From assembly GCA_000934385.1 (NCBI GenBank), contig KN880595.1:1-54439 (forward strand): a stretch of DNA of 54,439 nucleotides, in the 5' to 3' direction. How positions within the stretch are numbered: the stretch's first letter is position 1; each line of letters opens with the position of its first letter. A model generated the notes under the pieces. It ran no database searches and was not told the origin of the DNA. It saw only the letters and a program-made list of their open reading frames with translations. This stretch comes from Cylindrobasidium torrendii FP15055 ss-10 (lineage: Eukaryota; Basidiomycota; Agaricomycetes; Agaricales; Physalacriaceae). Of this stretch, positions 24,463 through 36,005 are shown in pieces. The translations under genes and the position numbers were made by a program.

Positions 24463-25843
24463 TCAGAATGAGGCTTCAAAACGACGAAGGTGGTGCATGC
24501 GACGGTGCGAACGCTTCAAGGTCACGTTCACCGATGCATCGGCTTCAATGTCAAAGTCACCGTAAGTACCCTCGTAGGTGCACTTCTCCGCCTTGATACA
24601 GTCGCGCCATGCAGAGTACATCATCACCGCGAACCCATTTGCCTCGGGACTCCCAGCAGTGAAGGGCTCCTGTGCAAACCAGTTGAGGGGGTCGACGGTG
24701 GGCGCAACGGTTCCATTGGTGCTAACGTGCTTGTACCCAGCAGGATCCGAACCGCCGAGTGTGGTACGAACGTCGTCCGCCCACTTGATGTAGGACGCGC
24801 CGAATGTTTCGGGTTGGAGGACGGCAAGGCGGTAGATGACATTGGAAATCATCAACGAGCCGGCGAATTCAGGATATAAGCGGCCAGCTTCGATAGACCC
24901 GTCAACGTCCATGTAGTTGTGGACCATACCGTTTTCCAGAGGCGAGCCCATGACACCGTCGATGATTTCCTTGAGCCAAGTGGTGAGGTCGGCGACGGCT
25001 TGATCCTTCCAAGCAGCAGACTGGGCGACGGGAGCCTTGAGGATGGTAGCCAGAACGCGGACCATACCACCTGCAGCCCATCCATTGCCAGTCGACCAGA
25101 GACCTAAATCTTGCGACTGGGGGCCGATGATATGGTGCCAGATGCCGTAGAACGGCTCGGATCCATAGTAGGTCTCGTTGGCCTTGAGGACAGCCCGCTG
25201 GTATTCACATTGCTTGTAGGACTCATGGAGAAGGGTCTCATTCCCTTGGTCGGCGGCGTAGAATGCAAGGAAAGGCGGCACCATGTACATGAAATCAGAC
25301 CTAGCATAAATGTGTCAGCACATGGACCCTGCAGTGTGAGCGCTAGAGAGAAACGCACCATAGTTCTGCAACATCAGCGCGCTGGCTGATGGCACCAGCG
25401 CCACTACCGTTGACCCAGCGTGGTGCTTGCTCAGTCAGGTAGATGACCTCGCCAGTCGTCGCATCTGCATACTCCTGGTCCGTCTTGCCAATCATCCAGG
25501 CAATGACACCAAGACTGGCCGGATCACCAGCCGCGCCATCGCCGTCGGACAGACCATCCTTGCCCTCCCCAATCACGATCCACTCCTTCCCTTTGAGCAT
25601 CGCGTAGTTGGTAGGCGTGGCGATAGTGGGCACAGGAAATGGTGCGTCGCCGAAAACGGAATTTTCGGGGTTATACAGCTCGAGGAGAGCCATGGTGGCA
25701 GCGCCATACTCCCACGAATGGGATGGGAGGCTGACCGCCATGTTCGCGACCGACCGGATGTCGAAGCCAGGGTTGTAAGGGAATGCGGCGCCCAGAAGCG
25801 TCGACGTCAAGACAGAGGAAATGTCGATACCAAGAACAGACAT
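24463..25843 (-). CDS. GH105-type unsaturated rhamnogalacturonyl hydrolase (six-hairpin glycosidase)
   Basis: Two exons (25843-25359, 25300-24463) encode 440 aa. Family text includes HSWEYGAATMALLELYNP, DGDGAAGDPASLGVIAWM, ISQRADVAELWSDFMYMVPPFLAFYA (spliced through a 58-bp intron), WHHIIGPQSQDLGLWSTGNGWAAGGM and LEIIDGVMG-like helices of the alpha6/alpha6 barrel. These enzymes remove the unsaturated uronic acid left by pectate or rhamnogalacturonan lyases, so the gene points to pectin use. The N-terminus MSVLGIDISSVLTSTLLGAAFP is only weakly hydrophobic, so secretion is uncertain. A TATA-like box lies at 25943-25950. Confidence 0.85.
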
Positions 25844-25942
25844 TTTGAATAATAATATTAGTTGACCCGCGAAGGAAACGAAGCAAAGAGTGACAGCGGG
25901 GAACCGGAGGGGGCGATGGAAGTTGGCGGTTTTGCTTAGAAA

Positions 25943-25950
25943 CCTTTATA
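25943..25950 (-). promoter_or_regulatory. TATA-like box of the GH105 gene
   Basis: Reads TATAAAGG on the minus strand, about 100 bp upstream of the ATG at 25843. Confidence 0.45.
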
Positions 25951-27148
25951 CGAGTCTGAGAGACCCTGCACTAAACAGTAAGCGCAGAAAGTTGCCGCGT
26001 TGTATGTCAAAGATCCCGATGTTTTAAAGCAAGGGGTGTGTACATTCGATATGGAGGCTAGCCTTGAAACAGCACGAATTTGCCAACGGCTCGACTAAAA
26101 TTAGGAGCAGAACCGACCAAGTAACTCACAAGAGTGCTGGGTGGTATATGCGAGAAGGATATCCTTTGGAGGCTCAGAGGACCAGCAGAGGACACATATT
26201 CCTCGAGCATCCCTCGGTGAGCTAACAATTATCTGCTTTCGGTATCCCGGCTACTGTAGGAGCTGGTCGTCTGATAGAAACAGTCGTCCTAGAGGCGGAA
26301 ATCAAAGCTGGAAAGACGATCCCGCGCCGACAGATACTTGACATAGAGCATGAGTAAGCATTTCGGGGCTGAACACAATTGAAGTTCAAGTAACGAGGAT
26401 CATGAAGGGAAAGGAAAGTCACGATCACGATCGAATTGACGCCGTCGGCCAACCGTCGGCATGGTCGGCTACACGGCTTTATTGCCCTTTGAGGCCTTGA
26501 GGAATGAGACGATTAAAATAAATGTTAGATTATGTATTACATACTCTCAATGATTTCTCGCGTTACAGAAAGGAGTCTAAGCAAAGAGTCTCGTTTTGTT
26601 GAACAAACGCTTTTAAGTAGTCGCGCGCAGGTTGCGCGACACCAGGTATGTATCTGTGGCATCACCGGGGCCCGCTAATCGACAAGATAACAAGTGCAGC
26701 AATTTGAGCAGCATAAAGGGTAACTAGGGAATGGTATGAGTTTTCTCTTGACGACAACGGTCTTTGCGAAGCTAGAACGTTACTACTACGCCATTGAAAA
26801 CGCCCTTCCCATACACAACCAGTGCGACTCAAGCGTAGCATGCCCCGCCCAGGCACACATCTTGCTCAGAGAAACCACCTTCGTGGACATGCAGAAAAAC
26901 TGAATGGACTGCGATGTTGTAGCCGATGGCTCATTCGGAGCATGGCCGACGCGCCACAATTTGCGATGTCGATGTCAGCCCGGAGACCATATCCCAGAAT
27001 GAAGCGCGCTACCGCAGAAGTGTCAATCACACTACTGTCTTCTTTCAGCTCTGGGTATACTCCGTGTTTGTCCTATAAGAGAGGCGCACTGTCAATCGTT
27101 GCGCCCTCCTCCACTTCCGCACACGCGGGAACATCTTTAACAGCGAAA
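25951..27148. other. Intergenic between divergent GH105 and lipase genes
   Basis: No supported gene. An open frame runs in-frame from 26822 into the lipase, but its translation has no family content, so I treat it as leader. Confidence 0.45.
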
Positions 27149-28356
27149 ATGAGCACCGAGACTAGCACACAATGGATCATCGGCCCTCAGAATACCAAGT
27201 TCTTCACGCGTCTCTATCTGGCTCCAGCGCCTAAAGCAGTCATCGTCTTCGTGCACGGATTCTGTGACCATTCTTCACGCTACATCGAATGGCATACACG
27301 CTTCGCGGACGCGGGCTACAGCGTCTTCACTTGGGACCAACGCGGATTCGGGCGAACAGCACAGGATAGAGAAGAGAAGAGTCCGGGAACAGCGTATAGC
27401 AAACAGAGTTGGGCGACAGAGATGCAGGACTTGAATTGGGCTATTGGAAGGGCAATGTACAGTGTGCCCGGGGCTCCCGTCTTCATTATGGGACAGTCTA
27501 TGGTGCGTGCTCCGTCTCTCTATGTCTGAGAAGTTGTTTATGTGCATGCAGGGCGGTGGTGAGGTCCTCGGGTTTGGAACAGAAGGAGAGACGTCGGCTT
27601 ATGCGCCTACTCGCGACGCACTCGCAGGGGTGATTGCGACAAGCCCTATCGTACAGCAGAGCACACCTATCAGCTGGTTTCTTCGCACTGTCCTTGCCAT
27701 TCTTGCTGTGCCGTTCCCCAATGTGCTATTTCCAGCAGACCTTGGTGAACATGTGCGTGGCTCCCATATGTGGTGTCGGATGCTCCGCTGTATCCTTCGC
27801 CTCGAAGGCGTTGCGCGACTGACTTGTGGTGTCAATAGAACATGTCGCGAGACCCCAGGATCGCTGCAGAATATGTGAGCGACCCGCTGGTCACACCAAA
27901 GGGTGCTATGCGCTGTATTACCGACATGCTCAGCAAGGTGCGTCCGTTCTTCTAGGCGCAGTGGTCAATGAATAATGGTATTTCTATCGCGATAGGGATT
28001 CGATCTGCAGAACTTTAGATGGAAAGAGTGGCCGAGATCGCTGCCTCTGTGTGTTATACACGGTACAGAGGATAAGGTGCATAGAATCGCAGGGGGCCAC
28101 GTAGCGTCGAGAAGCTGACAATCAGGGTAGATTACCTCCCAGCCTGCAAGCAAGGCTTTCTTTGATCAGGTCGACTGCGCGTCGAAGACATACCTCGCTG
28201 TAGAGGTGAGCCTTTCTCCGAGAATCGGTGCCCTTGTCCTGATTCAATCGCCAGGGTGCCTACCACGAATTGTCGAACGAGCTGCCAGACGTGCGCGCAA
28301 GGGTTTTGAAGCAGGTTGTCGACTTTATTGACGGTAATCTTGCGGCCAAGGCCTAA
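27149..28356 (+). CDS. yju3: Monoacylglycerol lipase (alpha/beta hydrolase, Yju3-like)
   Basis: Six exons (27149-27502, 27552-27752, 27839-27937, 27996-28076, 28131-28205, 28255-28356) encode 303 aa. AVIVFVHGFCDHSSRYIEW gives the oxyanion HG motif. WDQRGFGRT follows, and the nucleophile elbow is GQSMGG, with Ser two residues before the first intron. The Asp lies in CVIHGTEDK and the His in GAYHELSNE. Spacing and length match fungal monoacylglycerol lipases, which free a fatty acid from monoacylglycerols on lipid droplets and membranes. I chose the ATG at 27149 because family homology starts there (TQWIIGPQNTKFFTRLY). The first open frame would add over 100 unrelated residues. Confidence 0.93.
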
Positions 28357-29449
28357 AAAAGGACCATGATGCAATGTCCCTGGCCGCTGCACGAAGCAAA
28401 TGGAGTTTGGAGGACGGTGTGGTTTGGAAGCATCGGAGTGTATCGACTACTGGAGCTGGTTTTTGAGCGGGCAACGTGAGAAACAATCGAGAGAAAGCAC
28501 AAATGATAGCATGATGTGAAGAAGGACTTGCATCGACATGAGCTGCGTGGTCACTGTGGGCCTCTACCTGAGGCCATTGAGCACCGGAGTCTGGCGGAAA
28601 GAGGACCTGCGGGCCCGGTTGCAACTTGCAGGCCAACATGCGGACGGAACGAACTCCCGAAGATCGTGCGAGATCTTTCCCAACATGCAAGTATTCAGTG
28701 TATATAATATTCAGACCTAGCACGAGACTGAATCTTCAATTACAGTTCAATGAGCATATTCTGTATGTCAGTGCTTCGTCGTGGTTTCAATGCCATTATT
28801 GTATGGTGATCACCGGTATAAGCGCCAGGAGACTTTCAATCGACATTCGACACACGTCGGTGTCTAGGCATATAGAACAAAGGCGGTCGGCCTGCTACGG
28901 TGTTCACTTGCGACATCGGCCGCGCACTTTTCCATACATTTTCGGTACAGTCGAGACTTTGAAATTCGCCGTTATCGCTGCGGCAAGTCCGTGAGGTTCG
29001 TAGGAAATGCAGCTGGAAAGTCGCCTACTCGCCGGCGTCGAATTGTACGGATGGTCATCATAATCGTCGACGAACCTCGGGGAGGCGGAGACAAGGCCGT
29101 CCTTTGGAGTGTGACGGTGCATGGGTGGCAGGAAAAGCTTGGCTTCTTGGACAGGGTACCCTGTACTCACTCCCCCTTGGTGGACGTGGAATAATCTTAT
29201 ATCTCGGTCGGCAACCCTAGCGGGGGTCAGGATTGACAATCGGGGCAAGTTGTAAGTACGGAGGTAGAATATCGATAGTTATAATAAGTATTGGCCAGTC
29301 GAGAATCCGGGATTGCATGTGGTGAAAAGAAGCGGAGGGGCCGGTGACTTTTGCCATTTGAGAGCCCGGAGTCGGAATGGGTCTGATGCGATCAATTATT
29401 GATATAGATTCCATTACTTTAGGAGCCAGAGCAGTCCGTTCCTTCTTTA
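28357..29449. other. Intergenic stretch, no gene seen
   Basis: About 1.1 kb. Short open frames on both strands lack recognisable motifs and splice logic. Confidence 0.5.
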
Positions 29450-30005
29450 ATGACCACCACCACAGCCTCCCCTTCGTCCTCTCTCTATCTGCGCCCACTC
29501 TCTCCAGAGATAATGAAGGCAAACAGCCCACACGACAGCATCCACTTGCGAGACACACCAGCGCTACGAGGTGCGGCATCAGTATGGCCACCCCCCGCCC
29601 GTATCTCTGGCTCATGTTGTGTGTGTCCTTTTCGCAGACCTCGACTTGACACGCACGCCTCGCGATGCCAGCTCCAGCTTTCCATCTCCTCCCACAGGCC
29701 ATGATCTAATGGCCATGTTCCCGCCGCCCGCTCCAACCCTCGGCCTCACCGAGAACACCTCCGGCTACTTTGCAAAACAAGAACGCCAGTTTTTCGCGCA
29801 CCCGGGGAAAGAGATTATTCGTGTAGGGTTCGAACTCGAGGTGAACGCGCACGGTGGTGTACTGGGCCCGACCATTGAGAACAGCCAGCGCTTCCATTTG
29901 CCTCATAGTGCCGATATGGATATGTTCCCTGCGCCACCGCTACCCCTACAAAATACACGACGGACAATACCTATGCGCCCGTCACGCCGAGCCGCCCGCA
30001 ACTAG
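29450..30005 (+). CDS. Small unrecognised protein
   Basis: Two exons (29450-29600, 29638-30005) joined by a 37-bp GT-AG intron encode 172 aa. The N-terminus is Ser/Thr/Pro-rich with LYLRPLSPE; the middle has FPPPAPTLGLTENTSGYFAKQE and FFAHPGKEIIRVGFELE. The downstream text turns Pro/Arg-rich. A different frame after about 29940 also looks protein-like (YAPVTPSRPQLGSASLNRRD) and could be the true C-terminus if a further small intron exists. No family recognised. Confidence 0.5.
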
Positions 30006-31111
30006 GCTCCGCTTCTCTAAATCGTCGGGATTGAGGGTGATGACCTGGAGTCTGTAAGGATATACCTTCTTCTGTGTGTGCATGTATGTTCTAGTTCTTG
30101 TCGGCCTTGCGTTATCCATGTTTGTGTGTAGTATATCGTGCAATCCAAATGCTGGGTGGTGTCTTAGGTTAACCTTTGGGTTCAGTAAACTGGGGCATTC
30201 GAGAGGTCCGTGAATTTTCGAGTTGTATTCATGGAGCCTGGAGTCGGTGCATGCCAGGTCAGATGTCTTGTCTATAGAGTGAAGTCACGGTATTGCTAAA
30301 TTACGTCGGGGTCCAGTGGCAATGCCATGTCCAGTGCATACATGCACGTAGAGACTTGCTAGAGACAGCAACCAAGATTCAGATCCGTGTTGTCGTTGGA
30401 TGTGCTGTAGCAGGCCAAGTATAACGTGAGGTTATTTTCATATAGGTGCAGAAGCGGGAAGTCTTTATGAGCTCGTAGTGACAACCAAATGCATAGGTCA
30501 ACTTAGAGTAAGCTCAAGACCAGCTCAGACTGATGAAAGTTGAGTGTCAGACTCAGATAGCTCACATCACCAATATTGCCAGTACCTGGTTGTCAGCACG
30601 TATTACTGTTAATCAAGGTGGCCTCAAGGTCCCAGTGTTGTGGTAAGGCCTTCCAATCGAGCGGAACCGTGCAACACTTCAAGGTACGCAGACGGAGAGA
30701 ACGAGAACGACTGGAGAAGAAACGCCTGAGGAAGGCTATTTCGTTGGTGGACAGTGACAAGAAACAAAGGTTTATTTCAGAAGCATAGACAGAACATATC
30801 TTTCGGAGTGGCACTCGTTAGCATAGGTTAATCCCCCGAGCAAGAAGTAATATGGTATGCGTCTGGCCACATCTGGAGCCCAGCTGGACCAGGAAACTCT
30901 GTTTGACGCCGTTTAGCAGTGACAAGTGATGGATAATGGGAGAGTTGGTAGTCAGGCTAGATCATCTTGATCACGTACCAAACAGTAACCCGAGCATCGT
31001 TGCCAGTACGCCATTCTCCCTTTTACGCCCAACTTCTGAGCTGGTTCTCATTTTCTCCTTCTTTAAAGTCCACTCTTTTTCAGCGTCCGGGACGCATTTC
31101 GAAGATATAGA
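30006..31111. other. Intergenic stretch upstream of noxR
   Basis: About 1.1 kb with no supported gene. A 70-residue open frame at 30576-30788 is lysine/arginine-rich and not convincing. Confidence 0.5.
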
Positions 31112-33068
31112 ATGTCGCTCAAAGCAGAGCTCGAAACATGGGCGGCAGCCTTGAAGGCATATGATGAGGAGAACTTTGAGCAATCGCTAGAGTTATTTTC
31201 GGTGCGTCACCCGCAGCCCTCGGCGATGTCTGCTCACTGTCGGCCAGCGCATCGCGGACTCGTCCAAGATCCTCACGAACATGGGTCTCATTTTTGCGAC
31301 CATTGGTGAACACGAGTTGGCAGTAGAGAAATTCTTGGAGGCGACATCACTGGACAACTATCTTGCTGTCGCGTACGTCGCCGCTCTCGTTACCGTTCCC
31401 ACCAAATGCTCACCTCTCCGCAGCTACTTCCAATGTGGTGTATCCAACTTTTTGCTCACGCGGTACGACTTGGCATTCAAGGACTTTGAGGAGGCTTTGC
31501 TCTACCTCCGAGGCAATCAGGCCATGTATGCGTACCTACCTGCTCTGCCGACACCGTCTGACCACCTTGGTAGTAACTACGAACAACTCGGTCTCAAGTT
31601 CAGGCTCTTCTCCGCAGAAGTGCTCTTCAACAAGGGCTTATCCCAAATATACATGGGGAATCCAGAGGCCGGGATCGCCGACATGGAGGAGGCCCGCCGC
31701 GACAAGGCCACCGACGAACACAACGTGATTGACGATGCGATTGCAGATCGTGGAGAAGGATACACCGTCTTCAGCATTGTGAGTAGCGTCTACGGCGCCT
31801 CGCTCATCGCTGACCGAGCCTTAGCCTGTTGGATGTCTTTACCGGCCGTCTGAGAAGAAGCTCAAGAATGCCGTCGCCAAGGACTACATGGGCAAAGCGG
31901 TACGGTGCTTCTGATTCCTTCACACACCACTGTGCTCACAGTGACTCCAGAAATTGATTGCCGCAGCCGACGCTAGCGACGCGTTCACGACGTTTACTGG
32001 TGTGACGCGCCTTAGACAGGGTGTCACGCCTCAAGGCATCTACACCGACGACCAGCCTGCTGCGCCCGGATTGGGCCGCTCGGCGACTGCCCCGCCGGCC
32101 CAGTCATTCCTGCCGAGTGAGTACCGTTATCCTGGGTTTAAATGAGACCTTTTCATGACCGCCATCAGAGCCCACCGATTCGGATGCCACTTCGTTTTCC
32201 GGCGGCGGCTTGCAGCGCTCAAAGACGACATTGAACGTGCCAACCAACTCGCGAGAGCTCACCAATCCCCCATCTGCGTACAGCGCACCGAGCAATGGAA
32301 GCAGGTCACCCCCCGTCCGCGGCCTTTCTGTTCGTCGACCTGGCGCTACCTCACCACCTACACAAGGCAATCTGCCCCCAATTCCTCCTCAGGCCACAAC
32401 ACCTCCTCTGCGATCGGAGCAGCAAGATGCCGCTAGGATGACTGACTTTTACGATGGCTACTTGGATGCCTACACGGAAGCGCCTCCTGTACCTGCAGTC
32501 CCTCCTGCTTCCCGAGGAACAACACCAGCGCCCGAGCGCGTCGCCGCGTGGGCTAGCAGGAATGCTAATCCCGGATATCCTCCGCCTCAACGTGCACCTT
32601 CGCGTGGGGGTAGCCAATATGCCCCAAGCTCTTTCGCTGGTGGGGGGTCCATGCGCCGCAAACTTACCCGGCGTGGGACGTCTCGAGCACAGACGAGTGT
32701 GTATGAGGATGAGGAAGGCTATGGGAGCGGCGAGTACGAGGATGGGCCTTACGAATTGGTCAAAATCCGTGTCAAGGTTTGTCGTTGTCATGAATGGCAC
32801 TTTTTGCTTGGTTGTTAATGAGTTTCTTTAGCTTCATTATGAAGACGAAGTGCGCGGCATGGCCCTTACACCGGAGACACCGTTCGACGAGTTCCTGGAC
32901 AAGCTCACGCTCAAGTTCGGAAAATCAGTCTCGCTTAAATTCAAGGATGAGGATGGTGGCAAGGTCACGCTTCGAGATGAGTCAGACTACGACATGGCCA
33001 TCGAGACCGCCCGCGAGAATGCCAAGGGCAAGCCTGAAGGCAAGCTCGAGATTTGGTGTTCAGATTGA
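31112..33068 (+). CDS. noxR: NADPH oxidase regulator NoxR (p67phox-like)
   Basis: Eight exons (31112-31201, 31248-31372, 31424-31525, 31574-31778, 31825-31899, 31951-32116, 32169-32776, 32832-33068) encode 535 aa. The N-terminal ~165 residues are four TPR-type helix pairs (ELETWAAALKAYDEENFEQS; ILTNMGLIFATIGEHELA; YFQCGVSNFLLTRYDLAFKD; VLFNKGLSQIYMGNPEAG), the Rac-binding region. An activation-like segment (FSIPVGCLYRPSEKKLKN) follows. A long Pro/Ser-rich linker leads to a C-terminal PB1 domain (VKIRVKLHYEDEVRGMAL to EGKLEIWCSD). NoxR binds Rac and switches on NoxA/NoxB to make superoxide at hyphal tips and during fruiting or host contact. The Nox catalytic subunits are not in this window. 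Confidence 0.95.
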
Positions 33069-33507
33069 GCACACCATCGCATGTATCTATACCATCTATT
33101 TCTCGTGTTTACAGTTCTATCATACTTGCTTGTGATGCCCACACACACACGCACACACACACACACAAACCCACTTATGTTCTTCAATCTTGGATCTTGG
33201 ACTACTCTTGTGATATATCGATGATGCTTGGGTTTTTTTCTTCTTATTTACTTTCATAATGGCTAGTGTACTACCCTGGTGCTCTCAAATGCGAATGTAC
33301 AATCCGGCGGTCATATTGACCTGCCACCTAGACAACAGATGGGCTTGCAAAAATGCTGTAAATTAAGCGGAGTGGTAAGAAGTGAGAAGGTCGAGAAGGG
33401 ATGGCGTCAAAGTCCAATTACTTCGTCCTTGAAACGTCGGTATACTATGATATGTGCATATTAGACTAATATAATTACAATAGGGAAACAAAGGCTTGGT
33501 TCACAAA
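33069..33507. other. Convergent 3' regions of noxR and the Zn2Cys6 gene
   Basis: Contains a CA microsatellite at 33140-33167 and otherwise nothing recognised. Confidence 0.5.
33140..33167. repeat. (CA)n microsatellite
   Basis: About 14 CA units with one G interruption, in the noxR 3' region. Confidence 0.9.
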
Positions 33508-35450
33508 TCATCGATCATTCGTTACTGGGTGTATCATCATGCGCGCGGCTTCGAGTTTGTGGACTGCGAGAGCAATGAGCCACCATGCGAATTACCGAAG
33601 GATATGCGGACTTACCCATGTATTTACACCCCAAGCCTTCTTGTTCCATCAAAGCTATAGCGTCCCGGATAATGTTCAGCGTCGCGCGCTCGTCCTCGCT
33701 GAGTGGTACAGCAGTGCTGATAATATATGAGTATGCTTCGCGTTCAGAAGCGAGCTCCAATGCGTCGCAAGTAAGGACCTCTACCACCAATGCCAAGCAG
33801 ATTGCACCGACCACCATTGGCTCCTTTTCGCCATCCTGGCGAAGGGCATCTAGCATTTTCCTTGCAGCTATACGGCGGTCTCGTCTTGTCTCTGCAGAAT
33901 CTTCGAGCTGTGCAACTGCAGATGCACAATGGACCATGGCCTGTGTGAGATGCAGGCGCGACTTGGACTCGTCGTTCGACGAGCTGCAGAGGACGTTGTT
34001 GATGTCTTCGAGGGCCTGTACCATAGCGCGTTCCAAGGTTTCCTTGCCATTCATTAGACATAGCTTGACCTCAGGCGACACTGAGGAAGTCTCTTTTAGC
34101 AAGCAAGATAGACAACCGATTGGTTCCTACCATGGTTCCAGCGATCGAAGAGGCAGACGCTACAATCCAGAAGGATTATTGCGCGCACAAAAAGAGCGGG
34201 GACAGAGTTTGCGGCGATGTTGGTTGAGAATGAATGGAACATAGACTGTAGAGTACTAGACCGAGTAGTTGGCGCTGGGAGGAAACCCTGGATGGGGGTC
34301 AGCCACAGTGCCACTCGCCGATCGCCATCAAGTTGACACTGACCTGTTCATAATCACGGCGGTGAAGTGGCCACGGAATGTCTATGTCCTTGTCGTCTTG
34401 AAGTACACCTACACCTACACAAGGTATGTTTCCCCTACAGGCAAGCGCTAGTGTCTTCTGGAGGCAGAAAGCCGACCAAAAGGTGTCGATTCGTTCGCCC
34501 TGTTCAATTGTATCTTCCAGCGGCAATGCTGGTGTTTTGTGGAGGCCGAGTGTGGTGGCGAAAGCAATCGCGTCGTTCGAATAGTGTTGCGCCTCGACCA
34601 AGAGATTCTCGTGGAGGAAATAGTATCCTAATAGGATCTCGGCCTGGATGAGATAAATGGCGCCTGATATAGTCGTACACTGGGCCTTTTCCATAGGTAG
34701 CTGGCCTAGCAATGTGCAGAGAAGTTGCGGATTGATGCTACTCAACTTGACGTATGTGCCGCACAGATATAGGGCATATCGAAGGGAAGATGGAACGAGG
34801 TCTGCTGCAAGAGCCGTACGAAATCTGCTTTCGTTCAGGCAGAAACCGAAGAGAATTTCATTGGATGGGAATGTAGTTGAGGAGACGCCAGTGGGCTGCA
34901 GAAGATCATCAGAGCTGATTCAAAGAGGACTCGTTAATATGCTCACAGCTTCAGTAGACATATGTGTGGAGATTGGGCTGTAAAACGCATTCTTGTGGGC
35001 AAGTGGAATACCCGACCTGGAGGAGTGCCCAACGCTGCCCGTTGGAAGGTCGAAGCCGTGCAAATTGGCGACGGAGTATGGGAAGGCGTAGTCGCCACTG
35101 CGTTCCGACGTGGAGGATCCTGCTAGCTCATCTATGCAGGACTGGAGTCTGGTGATGTGGTCTTGCATTATCGTCAAGCGCGAGGGACAGTCCGCATATT
35201 CGCATTCGTCGTCTCGAGGAATGCGCACACACTGTCCACAAGCGGGACGGCCGCCATCGCATTTCTTCGAGAAATTGATAAGTATGGATTGAATCGCAAG
35301 TGAAAGGCAACATACAATTTTCAAATGCCTGCAATTAGAACATGCTTTTCCACGCCCAAGTGGCTTCGTCCTTGGTCGCTTCACATACTTGCGTCTTGAT
35401 GGAATTGGCGTAGGATCGGGAGTTGTCGATGTTGATGCTGAAGAGGACAT
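33508..35450 (-). CDS. Zn2Cys6 fungal transcription factor
   Basis: Six exons (35450-35316, 35264-34947, 34895-34344, 34287-34131, 34080-33616, 33563-33508) encode 560 aa. The binuclear zinc cluster is ACSNCRHLKI|KCDGGRPACGQCVR, split by a 51-bp intron, with a fourth-to-sixth Cys spacing typical of the class. An SRLTIMQDHITRLQSCIDEL coiled-coil linker follows. The middle (ISGAIYLIQAEILLGYYFLHE, HYSNDAIAFATTLGLHK, ERIDTFWSAFCLQKTLALACRG, DIDIPWPLHRRDYE) is the fungal-specific transcription factor domain. It should bind CGG-type sites in the nucleus; targets are unknown. A TATA-like box sits about 40 bp before the ATG. Confidence 0.93.
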
Positions 35451-35486
35451 GCTTGCTGAGAACGAACTATCAATACACCACAGCGC

Positions 35487-35495
35487 CTATATACC
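35487..35495 (-). promoter_or_regulatory. TATA-like box of the Zn2Cys6 gene
   Basis: Reads GTATATAGG on the minus strand, about 40 bp upstream of the start codon. Confidence 0.4.
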
Positions 35496-36005
35496 TGTCG
35501 AGGACTACGCCCCGAAGCTATTGCAGTCACGTTCGCATTCAGCCAGTTTGTCAGTACAACAAGCTTCACGTGAGGCTTTCCCGCCAACAAGAAAGGCGGG
35601 ACGCATAGCATTGAAGGCATCGGCTTGGTCAGTGCTGACTGTGCTGTGTTCAGCAGCGCGCCCACCGCGATTCCCACGTCATTTTGATGGGCGTCGCAGA
35701 TACATGCATCCTGCAGTGGGCTTTGCTAGGTAGGGAGTGCCCAAAAATTGACCTCCTGGAAGAGTGAGATCAGGAAGCAGTTCATGGAATGAGTATCACA
35801 CAAGATGAAATGAGCACACCCAGAGACCCGGATTGAGCATAGCATCGGCTCATGCCGCCCCACACAGACATTGGCATCATGAAACGACGCAGGGAGTCTT
35901 CAGTACACTGCAGCTGTCAATGCTCGAAAGGACCATCAGACATTCGTCACATATCGTAGTAGATCATAAATACAATACAAGCACGGCATGGTCATTGCCT
36001 ATGCC
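35496..36005. other. Intergenic, Zn2Cys6 promoter and Ndc1 3' region
   Basis: No supported gene; short open frames only. Confidence 0.5.

Noticed and set aside
26822..27148. 109-residue N-terminal extension of the monoacylglycerol lipase
   Set aside because: Family similarity starts at 27149 and the extension has no lipase content; treated as 5' leader.
29217..29702. 161-codon minus-strand open frame
   Set aside because: It is antisense to the small spliced gene at 29450-30005 and lacks motifs.
33140..33167. Regular short repeat considered as a CRISPR-like array
   Set aside because: It is a simple CA microsatellite without spacers, in a eukaryotic genome.
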